A stretch of 64,000 bases of DNA from positions 10,917 to 74,916 of the forward strand of contig VTPC01091298.1 in NCBI GenBank assembly GCA_011009095.1, read 5' to 3'. The DNA comes from Ignelater luminosus. Taxonomy: Eukaryota > Arthropoda > Insecta > Coleoptera > Elateridae. Each line of letters starts with the position of its first letter. Within the stretch, counting starts at the first letter, position 1. Under the pieces are notes generated by a model, which had not been told where the DNA came from, searched no databases, and saw nothing but the letters and a program-made list of their open reading frames with translations. A program made the translations under genes and the position numbers. This document shows positions 23,434 through 34,194 of the stretch, piece after piece.

Positions 23434-23990
23434 GTGTTGTTCACAAGTTCCATTTTGGCTATTTTTTGCCTGACTTCACCAAAAATTATGATCGAGGTGT
23501 CATTCGATTCGGAATGGCATTTAGAGACTTTTCGAACATTTCGAAGTTCGCGCAAAAAAATTGCAAAAGTTATAAACAAATTCGTAAAAAAAAGGGATTT
23601 TGTTTTTTGCAAATATCTCGTAGAATATTGCAAATATCCAAAATAAAAAAAAAGATCCTTAAAGAGCAGGAAATCTCCTACAAAAAAAGTCCTACTCCTG
23701 GAATTGTACCACCAATATTTATAATTTTAATTTAGAGGTGAAAATAGGGCTAAAAACGCGTGATCTGGCCGCCGCGCGCGCCGCTTAGTTTGCTCTCTTT
23801 AACAAAAAAAATTTTTTTTACCTATTAAATATAAATATTAAGGAATAAAAAAATTCAGGTATCATTGGGATACATGAATGAACAATAATCCATCGGAAAA
23901 AAATTTTAGTTATGCTTTTGTTAACTAAAAAATTTTATCTCAATCATAATTTTTGGTGAAGTCAGGCAAAATGGAACTTGTGAACCACAC
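23434..23990. mobile_element. TA-flanked MITE, copy 2 (557 bp)
   Basis: The left end GTGTTGTTCACAAGTTCCAT and the right end inverse of GTGTGGTTCACAAGTTCCAT are flanked by TA at 23432-23433 and 23991-23992. It is inverted relative to copy 1 at 17137-17782 and about 90 bp shorter. It carries a GC-rich patch (CGCCGCGCGCGCCG near 23771) that copy 1 lacks. Confidence 0.85.
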
Positions 23991-23992
23991 TA

Positions 23993-24897
23993 AAATACAA
24001 ACATATTTGTATTGTATTACAAAACCAGTTATCATCTCTGCGATAGAGTAATCTACTTCGATATGTCTTATTATAAAAATGAATATAAATATAATATAAC
24101 TTATGCATTAAATTCTGTTAGCACGTTGTTTGAATAAACCTAGTACTCTATAATTATTTGCACTAAGTTTATCTTATCTACATCTTGTAATTCGGTTTTC
24201 TCCTAATTTTGCAATTTAAATATTTTTGCATAAACTTTAGATATTACTACTACTTATTATCATTACGTTTTTTCTGCTTTAGTCGTGAACCGAGTAAATT
24301 GTTTCAGCGAGTCTTGGTTTTTGAAAAGGTAAATGCATTTTCATTTTGAAGACTTTGTTTCACATCTCATAATTTTCCATGTTTTGCTTTCCTTTTTACT
24401 AGTCGTAAAATATTAACATGCTCATTCCAGATATATTTATATAGTACCTATGATTGTCATTAACAGCATAATTTGAAGGAAGCACTTTTAAGTTGTATCG
24501 AGGAGCAAATACGACAATAGCATATTGGAAACAGTCTGAATATTTTTTAGTGTTAAGCGCAAAAACGGGTATTATAGGATAATCAATAAGGAAATTTACA
24601 GAGATGTTTATTTACAATACAATTTTAATTACTACTTATTATCCGTAAAAAGAAAAGTGGAACCATTTTTCTTAATTTTGACTCTAAAAAGCATATTTAG
24701 TTAATCATAAGTAAAATTATTACTGTGATTTTTAAAGAATTCTAGGAAATATTAAACGATTAGATAAAAACGTAAGACCAATACCATTTTCTTCTCAGAA
24801 ATTAAAAATTAAATATTAGATGCGTAAATGTTGGTCGAGTAAAGCAATTACCATTACTTGTTTTTCTTACTTATTCTATTTGTTTCAGAAATACAAG
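23993..24897 (+). promoter_or_regulatory. P450 upstream region with candidate 5' UTR intron
   Basis: A strong acceptor (polypyrimidine tract then TTTGTTTCAG at 24879-24888) sits 9 bp before the P450 start codon at 24898. The best upstream donor I see is TTGAAAAG|GTAAATG near 24329. This suggests a non-coding first exon upstream of 24329 and a ~560-bp intron in the 5' UTR. No convincing TATA box was singled out because the region is uniformly AT-rich. Confidence 0.4.
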
Positions 24898-26548
24898 ATG
24901 ATGATGGTATGGGAAAGCTTCGTCTTCCACATTCTTACTGTCATAATTACAGTTTCTCTTGGAGTATATACTTACTTCCAGTGGGCATTCAAATATTGGG
25001 AAAAAAAAGGCATTCCATATGTGACACCCAACTTTCCTTTCGGAACAATCAAACTCTTTTCATATCCTCCATTGCCTTTTGGCGAGATGTGCAAACAATA
25101 TTACAACGAATATAAAGCAAAAGGGTACAAACACGTAGGACTATACGTGTTCTCGCGTCCGCTGTATTTAGTACTAGACGTCGAATACATAAGAAATATA
25201 TTATCTAAAGATTTCGATCATTTCGTAGATCGTGGTATTTACTATAATGAGAAAGATGATGCCTTGAGTGGAAATCTTTTCACTATAGAAGGTACGAAGT
25301 GGAAAAATCTTCGAGCAAAAATTACACCCACATTTACTTCCGGTAAGATGAAGATGATGTTTCAAATTTTAGTAGAATCTGGATCTCATATGAAAGATGC
25401 TATTGATATAATGCGCTCTAAAGACTCTGCGATAAATATAAAAGACACATTATCCCGATTTACAATGAATACAATTGGATCGTATGCGTTTGGTATAGAT
25501 TGCAATTGTTTTACGGAACCAAATTCAAGCTTCATGAAATATGGAACAAGAGTATTTAATCTGACTAAATTGGAAAACTTTAAATTATTTCTAGGCTTTT
25601 CCACGCCTTCTTTAGCTCAAAAAATCGGAATGAAAGTAACTCCTGATGAAGTGATAGAATTTTTCATAAACGTTGTAGAAAAAACAGTAAAGTACAGAGA
25701 AGAAAATAATATTATGAGAAAAGATTTTTTGCAACTATTAATGGAAATAAAAAATAACGTGAAAGATAAAAATGGAAATGGAATAGGACTCACCGTGAAT
25801 GAAATAATAGCTCAGGCTTTTATATTCTTTGTGGCAGGACACGAAACATCTTCGACCACTATGACGTTTTGTCTTTTTGAATTAACTCAACATTTAGATA
25901 TACAAGAAAACGTAAGACAAGAAATTAACGAGGTCTTAAAGAGACACAATGGGGAAATTACTTATGATGCTTTAACGGAAATGAAATATATGGGACAAGT
26001 AATCAATGGTAAGTTTGTTAATTCTTAACTAACAGTATTTAAAAGAACTTAATTTTTAGAAACTTTGAGAAAATATCCTCCATCAGCATGTCTAAATAGA
26101 AAATGTGTAAAAGATTACAAACTCCCCGATACAAATATAGAAATTAGTAGTGGAACAGCAATCGCAATTCCAGTTCTTGCAGTGCACCATGATCCAGAAT
26201 ATTTCACTGATCCAGAAAAATTTGATCCAGATAGATTTAGTGAAGAAAATAAAAGTCTCATTAAACCGTATACCTATTTGCCGTTTGGAGAAGGACCGCG
26301 AATCTGCATAGGTAAATTATTTAGTCTATTTTGTTTTTGTATAATTCAGTCTTTTTTCTTGATAAGGTCTCCGATTTGGTTTGCTGCAAACAAAAATGGG
26401 CCTTGCGGTCCTACTGAAAAATTATAGATTTACGTTAAATGAGAAAACAAAACTTCCTTTAAAAATGGATCCATTTAGTACATTCGTTAGTAATACCGAA
26501 GAAGATATTTGGCTTAATGTGGAAAAAATCAAACAAAACGAGTATTAA
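24898..26548 (+). CDS. Cytochrome P450, CYP6-like (CYP3 clan), 514 aa, three exons
   Basis: A microsomal haem-thiolate monooxygenase; CYP6 enzymes oxidise plant toxins and insecticides using NADPH-P450 reductase. Exons 24898-26008, 26060-26311 and 26367-26548 are separated by 51- and 55-bp GT-AG introns and sum to exactly 515 codons including TAA. Motifs: N-terminal membrane anchor at residues ~5-28, C-helix WKNLR (W135...R139), I-helix AGHETS (313-318), K-helix ETLR (371-374, split by intron 1), FDPDRF (425-430), and haem loop PFGEGPRICIG with Cys453, whose last Gly is split by intron 2. All catalytic residues are present and the length is normal, so it appears functional. The ATG at 24898 is chosen over the in-frame 24820 because a strong splice acceptor lies between them and the anchor then starts correctly. 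The subfamily and substrate cannot be read from sequence. Confidence 0.95.
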
Positions 26549-26728
26549 CTTATTCTCAGTCTATGCATCTGGCCAGTATAACTTGTGTATAGTATTACTA
26601 CAATAGTTCTTATAGAATTAGCGATATGTATTAATAATGTATGATCACTGTTACACCAGTGGACGGTTCTTGTATCGATAAAATAACAAGAACAGTTTGT
26701 AGGTACTTGTAAAGTGTGATTGTTGTTA

Positions 26729-26734
26729 AATAAA
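26729..26734 (+). terminator. Poly(A) signal of the P450 gene
   Basis: An AATAAA lies 181 bp after the P450 stop codon, the first canonical signal in the 3' flank. Confidence 0.7.
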
Positions 26735-26759
26735 GAAAACTTTATTGTTATACAATGCA

Positions 26760-27672
26760 TATTGCTTAAATTATGCCACCTTTATTTCATCTAATTACTG
26801 CTAAAAGTCTGAGATAAGCATAAGGATAGCTAAGGGTATCGTCATTCACCAAGAGCTTGTCACACAGCTGTCCTGTGAGCGTTGTTAATTATTATAACAA
26901 ATTTACTCGGTATGAATAAAACATCTTTCGGGATTAGATCTTGTCTTTGTTGAAATAGAAATTACATTTAGCTTTTTGTTCGTTTTCTTAATGAGCTTCT
27001 TCAGGAGACTAAACAAGTGCATGAAAATTCGTCATGTGGACCGCATTAGAGGCAAAACTTTTCTGAAGGAAACATGTGAAAGTTATTGCTCAAACTGACT
27101 TCTAAATAGCTGTAAGTTGATACCCTGCATCGCGATTGACGCTAAATACTAGAACTAAGATGCTTGTAGATTTCTATTGCTTCACTGATTTTTCTGGTGG
27201 GTATAAAGGAAAGATGATTTGGAAATAACAGACGAATCTTCAAACAACATCTCATGTCCTGTCTTGTTGTTTTATACATTTCTTATGTTCAGTAATGCAT
27301 CCAATAATCTAAAGTAGTAATTTCTCTGATGTTTGCAGAACAACAAGATCTGTACACTAGGGTGAAGCGAAACATTTTGTTCTTAAATTTTACAACGCCT
27401 ACATGCATAATAGTTGCCTTTTACTAAATGTATTAAACGTGCAAAAACTTAACTGAAATCGGATTTGATCCTTGATTGCCAAATCAGCCTTAAATATCTC
27501 CAAGTGAACTTAAATTTGAACAAAATTATGAATATAAATAATTGTAAGTGATTACGAATAAAGCCATAAATCGTCGCTACAAAAAAAATAATGAGAATGT
27601 TTAAAACACCTGCTATAGTATTATCCTTTAATAAACAAGGGTAATATGAACCATTTGATATCGCTCAGTTCG
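26760..27672. other. Non-coding stretch downstream of the P450
   Basis: No gene, inverted repeat or tandem repeat could be supported. Base composition is ordinary for the window. Confidence 0.55.
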
Positions 27673-28121
27673 GATGTGATCAGGGCCGTAGCTGACAGGC
27701 GGGCAGTGCGTGTCTAACACGCGGGCGCCACTTATAAGGGGCGCAAATTTAATGAAATCGCATTCATGATTTTGCCGGGCTACATCCGATTTAAAAAATT
27801 ATAATGGTACACAAGGTAATAGAAAAATATTTTACAAGATTCTTTGCAACGCTACTCATTCTTATAATTAAACCCAACTGAAGGGCGGGCTATATAGCAC
27901 ATCATAAATAACTCCGGAGATATTTATATTTAGTCTTTCACTTTCGGCTTAAACTCTACTTGGAGCTTTAAGAATTTTCTAAAAACATCTGACAACAAAT
28001 GTGCCATTCTAACAAATTGAAAAGAAATTGCAAACTACAAATATTTCTTTTTAGGTAGTCTTTGATTCACTTTGGTGGTAGTTAGTTGTAATTGTGTTTT
28101 TGTACAATACATCCAGACAAA

Positions 28122-28232
28122 TTGTCGAGCCTTGCACTTTTATCTATTGAAAGTTATCTTTCTGACAATTTAAATGTAGAAGAGATAGTCGATCAGTTTG
28201 CTAATGTAAAAGTGAGGCGAGTACCTTTGTAA
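28122..28232 (+). pseudogene. hAT transposase C-terminal dimerisation domain fragment
   Basis: A 36-codon frame reads LSSLALLSIESYLSDNLNVE, then EIVDQFANVKVRRV, and stops at 28232. This is the hAT C-terminal dimerisation motif (LSSLALLSIE...). It sits near the left end of the hAT element whose boundaries carry an 8-bp duplication, in the same orientation. The DNA-binding and catalytic parts are absent, so it cannot act as a transposase. Confidence 0.8.
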
Positions 28233-28283
28233 AAAATTGTTGTCTTCAGTTTTTAAATAAACTTTAGACATGAAAGCTAAATA

Positions 28284-29565
28284 TGAGGGTGATCTGAAAA
28301 GTTTGGGACCTCAACGTGAAGATGGCAGCACTCGTAAATAAAAGCTACCGAATTTCGTTGTTCATCTGTTGACAGTTACTCACCAAAGTTTCAGCCATTT
28401 TGGACGCGCAGTTTTTATGTAACAGTCGTTTGAGTGAGTTGATGTGAGTTTTTTTGTGAAAATGGACAAAATCGAGTATCGAGCTGTCATTAAATATTTG
28501 TTTTTGAAAGGCAATACGCCTTCGCAAATAAAAGATGAGTTGGATTCTGTGTATGGGGACTCTGCACCATCATTTACCACAGTGAAATTTTGGGTTGCTG
28601 AATTTAAACGTGGCCGTAAGAGCTTGGGAGACGATGAACGTTCGGGACGTCCAAAAACTGCAACGAAAACATCGCCAAAGTTCACCAAACGGTGCTAGAC
28701 GACCGCCAAATTAAAGTGAGAGAGATAGCAGAGGTTATGAACATGTCAAAAGAACGTGTTTGTCACATATTAAATCAACATTTAGGCATGAGAAAGCTGT
28801 CCGCGCGTTGAGTGCCGCGTTGGCTCACGTTAGATCAAAAACGTGTTCGAATGAATATTTCCAACGCTCTTTTGGTGCAGTTTAGGCGAAATAAATCCGA
28901 GTTTTGGCGCCGATTAATTACTGTAGATGGAACTTGGATACACCATTATACGCCCGAAACAAAAATACAGTCCAAACAGTGGACTGCAAAGGGAGAACCG
29001 GCTCCAAAAAAAAGCAAAAACTGTTTTTTCGGCTGGGAAAGTGATGGCGACTGTTTTTTGGGATAGTCATGGAGTTATTTTAATCGATTATCTTCAAAAA
29101 GGAAAAACCATTACAGGAGCATACTATGCATCATTACTTAACAAGCTGAAGGCAGAACTTGCGAAAAAACGGCCACATTTGCAGAAAAAGAAAATCCTGT
29201 TTCACCAAGACAACGGTCTCACACCTCAGCAGTTGCCATGGCGAAAATCCACGAATTACGGTTTGAACCGCTTGACCATCCGCCTTACTCACCAGATCTA
29301 GCCTCAAGCGACTTCTTTTTGTTCCCTCATCTAAAAATTGCGCTCGGAGGACAAAGATTTTCGTCAAATGAAGAGGCAATCACCTTCGTGAACAATTATT
29401 TTGCAGAGAAAAATGCCGAGTACTATTTGGGCGGGTTACAGAGATGGGAGCATCGCTGGGAGAAGTGTGTAGAGTTACAAGGAGACTATGTTGAAAAATA
29501 AAAAAAAATTTTCAGAAAAAATGTCTTTATCTTTGTTAGGTCGGAAACTTTTCAGACCACCCTCG
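28284..29565 (+). mobile_element. Mariner transposon (1,282 bp)
   Basis: Terminal inverted repeats GAGGGTGATCTGAAAAGTTT (left) and the inverse of GAGGGTGGTCTGAAAAGTTT (right) are flanked by TA at 28282-28283 and 29566-29567. Length and layout are standard for mariner. It lies inside the hAT at 27681-30470 and is therefore the younger insertion. Confidence 0.93.
28462..29501 (+). pseudogene. Mariner transposase (DD34D), frameshifted
   Basis: Starts MDKIEYRAVIKYLFLKGNTP. The helix-turn-helix region (PSFTTVKFWVAEFKRGRKSL, then DDERSGRPKTAT) is followed by a shift near 28670. Next comes a second HTH block (VREIAEVMNMSKERVCHILN), a stop at 28809, and then the catalytic core. The first Asp is in TVDGTWIHHY (usually DETW, Glu changed to Gly), the second in HQDNGLTP (usually DNAPAH), the third in HPPYSPDLASSDFF. 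Shifts near 29020 and 29220 complete the inactivation. It ends RWEKCVELQGDYVEK at the normal C-terminus. Confidence 0.9.
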
Positions 29566-30569
29566 TATGTGTGTGCATTCTTTTCAAGGAATAAATAACA
29601 CACTTTTCGACGATTAAATAAGAATGTTGTGGTATTGTTTAACAACAAATGAACCAAGAAAAGAAACGGGTATTTCGTTAATAAGTTTTATTTGTTTACA
29701 TTTGTAACTTATTTAAATAAATAAAAATACTAAGCTTAAGATGTTATTAAATTTAACCTTAGCTCCTGCAAGTTATTAGTAAATGTTGATATACTTTGAC
29801 AAAAAGTGCTGAAAATAAATCACGAATTACTGGCAGAAGGAAAACGCTCTCTCAGAATTAAACAGAATATTCCTCCGTGGGTTTTATAATACACTTCTTT
29901 TAGAACTTTAACTTAATGCCTAAAATTAATGTCTTCTTCACTAAGACTTTTTGGATGTTAATTGACAATACAATCTAACGATTAGTGTTAATTAAGAAAT
30001 TTTCTAATACACACAACCTTTTGGACCAATTTAATAATTTATTATTAACTTAAGTCTTAACTGCATTCCTTCCTTGAAAAGGATGCACACAAATGTTTAG
30101 CTTTCACATCGAGAATCCCCGGAACCGCTTAGAGAGCATGCCTTGGCATGAAAGTAATGGCGATGTTGTAGAATGGGTTGCCTACACAATTGTAAATACC
30201 TTATAATTCGTTATAGCCCTGTCATTTTCTCTTTTGGGGCAGTGTACATGTTATTTGTGTTATTTTCACTTTTCCGAAACCGGGGAAAAATTAAAACTAA
30301 TTTTTGCAAACTCCTTATGATACGTGAAGCAATTCTACACCTTGTATACTAAAGTTTCGCAAATATCTCCAATTAAATATCTTGCAAAAAGAAGCGAATA
30401 ATGTAGGGTGGCAAGGGGCGCCAAAGTAGGTTTCATCACGCAGGCGCTACAACCCTCAGCTACGGGCCTGGGTGTGATGAGACAGCAGTGGTTAATACTA
30501 GTTTTAAAAATGGGATTCTAAAGTAACATAAGCTTTCTTTCGAACATTTTCTACAATGGTTGTTTGATG

Positions 30570-31498
30570 CACTCAAACGAACTCCCATTAAGTCATCTGT
30601 TGCAACATTTGGACAGAAGAACTACTGGACCGAAAAGATATTGTGGAAAAATTGAAAAACAGCTGGAAAACTACGAAAAGCTATAGCTATTACAAATTTT
30701 CAAAAAATTAAAGTCACTCTACCTGAAATAGATTTTAAAGAGCTTAGTACTGATCAACATTATCTGTATCAAATCTGTAGTGCAATTTCTAAAAGCGAAA
30801 TAACTTCAGGTTTAGCACAACGAGAACCAGGAAAAATGACTCACGACAGCTAATAGCATTTTAAGATTATATATGTCTATCAAGAATTCTGAAGATCTTA
30901 GACGAATATGTAGTAAAAGTTTACGCCACAACATTGTTTCAAATAAAGACGCAACCTTCTTGTCGATACGGTAGTAACCACGTTTTGGGCACTATAAAAA
31001 GATTACGATTCTTAGCAGCAGACTTAAAGGTAGTTGTAGATGCAGTCCTGCAAAGGAACGGCTATTTTAGGCATTCAGAAAATATTCTACTAGCGATTGC
31101 TGGCGGATATTAAGAACCTTCTCAGAGAATTGGTTTTAAGAAAAATATCAAAATGCAGAAAAGCAAAAACATCAAATTTCAAAGTTCGCCAGTTTAAACT
31201 TTCCAGCTTCAACCTTGATGCTGAAAACAATATAAAATTGATTGACTGGCAGTCAACAACAATCACCGAGCCGCCCATAACAGCATCAATTTCTAATTAT
31301 GAGCTTCAGCAAATGATTTCTGATGTAGCGGCTGAAATCGATAGTTTACAATTTCCTTGTCTCTCACAAGTAGTAGAACGCTGCGTCAAATTGGTGACCG
31401 AAGTATCGACGGCAGTATGTGGTTATGAGGCAAGAAATGGATTTATTAGATCAAGAATTGCTGGTAGAGCATCCTTAGCGAAGTTCGAGACAAAATGA
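30570..31498 (+). pseudogene. Unnamed multicopy insect mobile-element ORF, degraded
   Basis: Frame fragments include FKELSTDQHYLYQICSAISK, SRILKILDEYVVKVYATTLF, IKTQPSCRYGSNHVLGTIKR, LKVVVDAVLQRNGYF and LQFPCLSQVVERCVKLVTEV. I recall this set of blocks from a protein family found in many near-identical copies in insect and other metazoan genomes, usually listed only as uncharacterised. Frame breaks near 30850 and 31110 and several stops make it a pseudogene. It begins about 100 bp after the hAT remnant. No catalytic residues are assigned, and its biochemical role is unknown to me. Confidence 0.5.
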
Positions 31499-31699
31499 CA
31501 ATATCTGACTGTTTTTGAAGATAATTAAATAAAACCTTTCAGAAGCATGGGTGAGTGGGCGATAGAACTCGACTTGCAAACACCTGCACGTGGTAAGGTC
31601 TGGATTATTTTCGTAGAGAACTAAAGCTTCTCAGTTCTATATTAAAATAAGTATATTATATGGAACTGCTGGAAGCCACAAACGAAGTATCGCTACACA

Positions 31700-33215
31700 C
31701 CATGCGAAGAGTCAGAAAACAGAACAAGAGATAGAACAAAAAGAAAATATTTTAATAAACGAAGTCAAAATAGGAAAAGCTTTTGGGATAGACGAAATAA
31801 GATTGTATGAAATCATAAAATTAGCATGGAATACTTACAAAATACCCGACGAGTGGAAGACGGCAGTTATCGTACCGATACTAAAAAAAAAGGGAAAGCG
31901 ACCAACCATATAATTACAGAGAAGTTTCAAATTTTATATGAAAGAGTGATAGAAAAGAAACTGAGACCTAAAACAGAAAGAGTAATGGATGATACACAAG
32001 CTGGATTCAGAGCGGAGAGGTCGACCCAAAACTGAATATTTGTGGTGAGATAAATTACTGAGAAAGTGCTAGAAACAGATAGAAAATTTTATGTCTGCGC
32101 AATAGACCTAGAAAAGGCCTTCGACTGTATTCAGAGGGAAGAGATATGGAGAATTATGCACTCGAAAGATATCGACGACAAACTCATAAGAATTACACAG
32201 CGCCTATACAACAAAAATCATAAATATAGTGAAAGTAAGAGGAATGGTCACTCCACAATTCATAACAACAAGAGGGGTCGGACAGGGAAGTATATTAAGC
32301 CCACTCTTGTTTACTATGATAATTTATGCCATCGCTAAGAATATAAACGTACAAGAAAAAGGAACACATATGGGATTAAGAAAATTAAGACCAGTTTATA
32401 TAAGCGAGCTCCTGTGTGCTGACGACCTCCTCCTGTTTGGAAATAACAAAGACGAACTCAAACGAAAAATGGAAGAATGGGACTCTAAGCTCTTACAGTA
32501 TGACCTGAAAATAAGCGCAAAGAAAACAAAATTTTGACAATAGCGTACGCACATGAGATGACAGAAATAGAAATACAAAGACGGAAATTACAGCAAACTT
32601 AACAACTCAAATACTTAAGGACAATAGTAGACAAAAGAAATAATATGGAAATCGAAATAAACAACAGAATTAATATAGTAACAACAATGTTTAAAACACT
32701 ACACAACACTTTCTTCAATAACAAAGAAATCAGCAAGAAAACAAAAGTTAAAATTTACGAAACAGTGCTAATTCCAATGTTAATATACGACAATGAGTCG
32801 TAGATGCTCACGAGTGCTCTAAGACAGAAAATCAATGCATGTGAAATGAGAGTGCTACGAAAAATTGAAGGGGTAACAAAGATAAACTAGATAGGAGTAA
32901 CACCATCAGACAGCGGCTGAAAGTTAAGAGCGTGGTGGACAAAATAGAAATGCAGCAGTTAAAGTGGTTTGGACATGTGGGGAGAATGAATGACGATAGG
33001 AAAGCGAAAGTGATTTGAAAAACCCAAGTTGGGGCTAGGAGGAGACGAAAAGGCTAAGAAAAACATGCATCAAGCAAACCGCCGCTAACCTAGAAAAAAG
33101 AGGACTCAACTGGATGGAAGCCAAGGAAAAAGCAAAAAACAGGAAAAACTGAAAAACACATATCACCTCGACACAAATGGTAGAAGAGGCTAATGGATAA
33201 GTAAGTAAGTATATA
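31700..33215 (+). pseudogene. LINE reverse transcriptase remnant (RTE-like)
   Basis: Broken frames contain the RT blocks in order: DDTQAGFRAERSTQN (QAGFR), VCAIDLEKAFDCIQREEIWR (first catalytic Asp), TTRGVGQGSILSPLLF, then SELLCADDLLLFGNN (the YADD box as CADD) and LQYDLKISAKKTKF. A C-terminal KWFGHVGRMNDDRKAK motif follows near 32960. The endonuclease is missing. The relic ends in a TAAG-rich tail at about 33197-33213, a typical short tandem 3' end. Many stops and shifts occur. Confidence 0.85.
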
Positions 33216-33220
33216 AATAT

Positions 33221-34190
33221 AAGCAAAGTCTGACAAATGGGCAGCCAAAGAAGTCGTCTCACTAAACCCAGTTTTTGCACAGTAATTTACACTTACAAAA
33301 GGCAACTTTTCCACATACAGGCCAAAAAATATTTTTGGTCATTTTCACCTCATAATGTTGAGTTGTTTTTACCTAGGAAAAGGCAAAAATTGTGGGATCA
33401 TTCTGGTGGATTTGAAGACAATTATGGTTTTATGTTTCCGGAGTGTCTTCCCTATGCGATCCGTCATCTTAAGTATGAGAAAACGGAGTGGTTGTGTCCT
33501 GAAAATCCATTTTTAGGGAGGGATCAAGGTTCATTTTCAGTCGGAAGCTGTTGAATGATGAGCACGAAATCTGGAACAGGAACACATTAAAACTAACCAA
33601 ACGATTTTCTAATTCAATAGTGAATTCAGATATTCAACTGAACAAACTGTAAAAAATCCAAAAAGCAATCTTCAGGATGTCAGCGAGGTATCTCGCGAAG
33701 TTATAAATCGGGAATTTTATTGTGCTAATGATTGGTCGTAAAGAAATGTCTCGTGTACCATATTGAAGTTGGACTTCTTGAGGTTAACTTGAAGACTTCA
33801 AGCTTCTAACTGTAAGTTAATCTTGAGGAAGTAAAGTAACTTTTTCTACCTACAGATGTTATCAGCCGGAAGTAGTAAATAAAGATATTTGGTTGCTTTG
33901 AGTCTGATCAATTCTATGTCCATTTTTGACATAATTCTGATTTCGTTCAACAGAAATTTGTAGTTTCCCAGAAGCTACAAAAACTTATTTAATATAGTTG
34001 GTACACTATGGAAGACAGATGCAATACCATTCACAATTACTCTCCTCCACCAAGCTAGATGAAGGATGTAGCGATTGACTTAATCTATGAGACCATTAAA
34101 ACGTCTTCTTTTCATATAATAGCTACTGTAGAGTTTCTTAAAGGTCGTCAAAGACAAAACATAAAATTAAGTTCTTCTTATTATTATAAA
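33221..34190. other. No recognisable gene
   Basis: A 105-codon plus-strand frame at 33237-33554 shows no recognisable motif or composition bias. The rest is AT-rich. Confidence 0.45.
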
Positions 34191-34194
34191 GCCT

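Larger units (their letters stand above)
27681..30470 (+). mobile_element. hAT element remnant (2.8 kb) split by a mariner
   Basis: Ends CAGGGCCGTAGCTGA at 27681 and, inverted, CAGGCCCGTAGCTGA ending at 30470 are flanked by an 8-bp duplication with one mismatch (GATGTGAT at 27673-27680, GGTGTGAT at 30471-30478). Both subterminal regions hold GC-rich GGGCGCCA/GGCGCC motifs. The plus strand keeps only the C-terminal dimerisation domain of the transposase (28122-28232). A 1.28-kb mariner occupies 28284-29565, so the hAT contributes about 1.5 kb and is internally deleted. Confidence 0.88.

Noticed and set aside
24820-24897. Upstream in-frame ATG giving a 26-residue longer P450
   Set aside because: The extra sequence spans a polypyrimidine tract and splice acceptor and would put charged residues before the membrane anchor; the ATG at 24898 fits the family.
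28345-28688. Minus-strand frames antisense to the mariner
   Set aside because: Shadows of the transposase coding strand.
33237-33554. 105-codon frame after the LINE tail as a small gene
   Set aside because: No homology recognised, no splice or poly(A) context; length is within chance expectation here.
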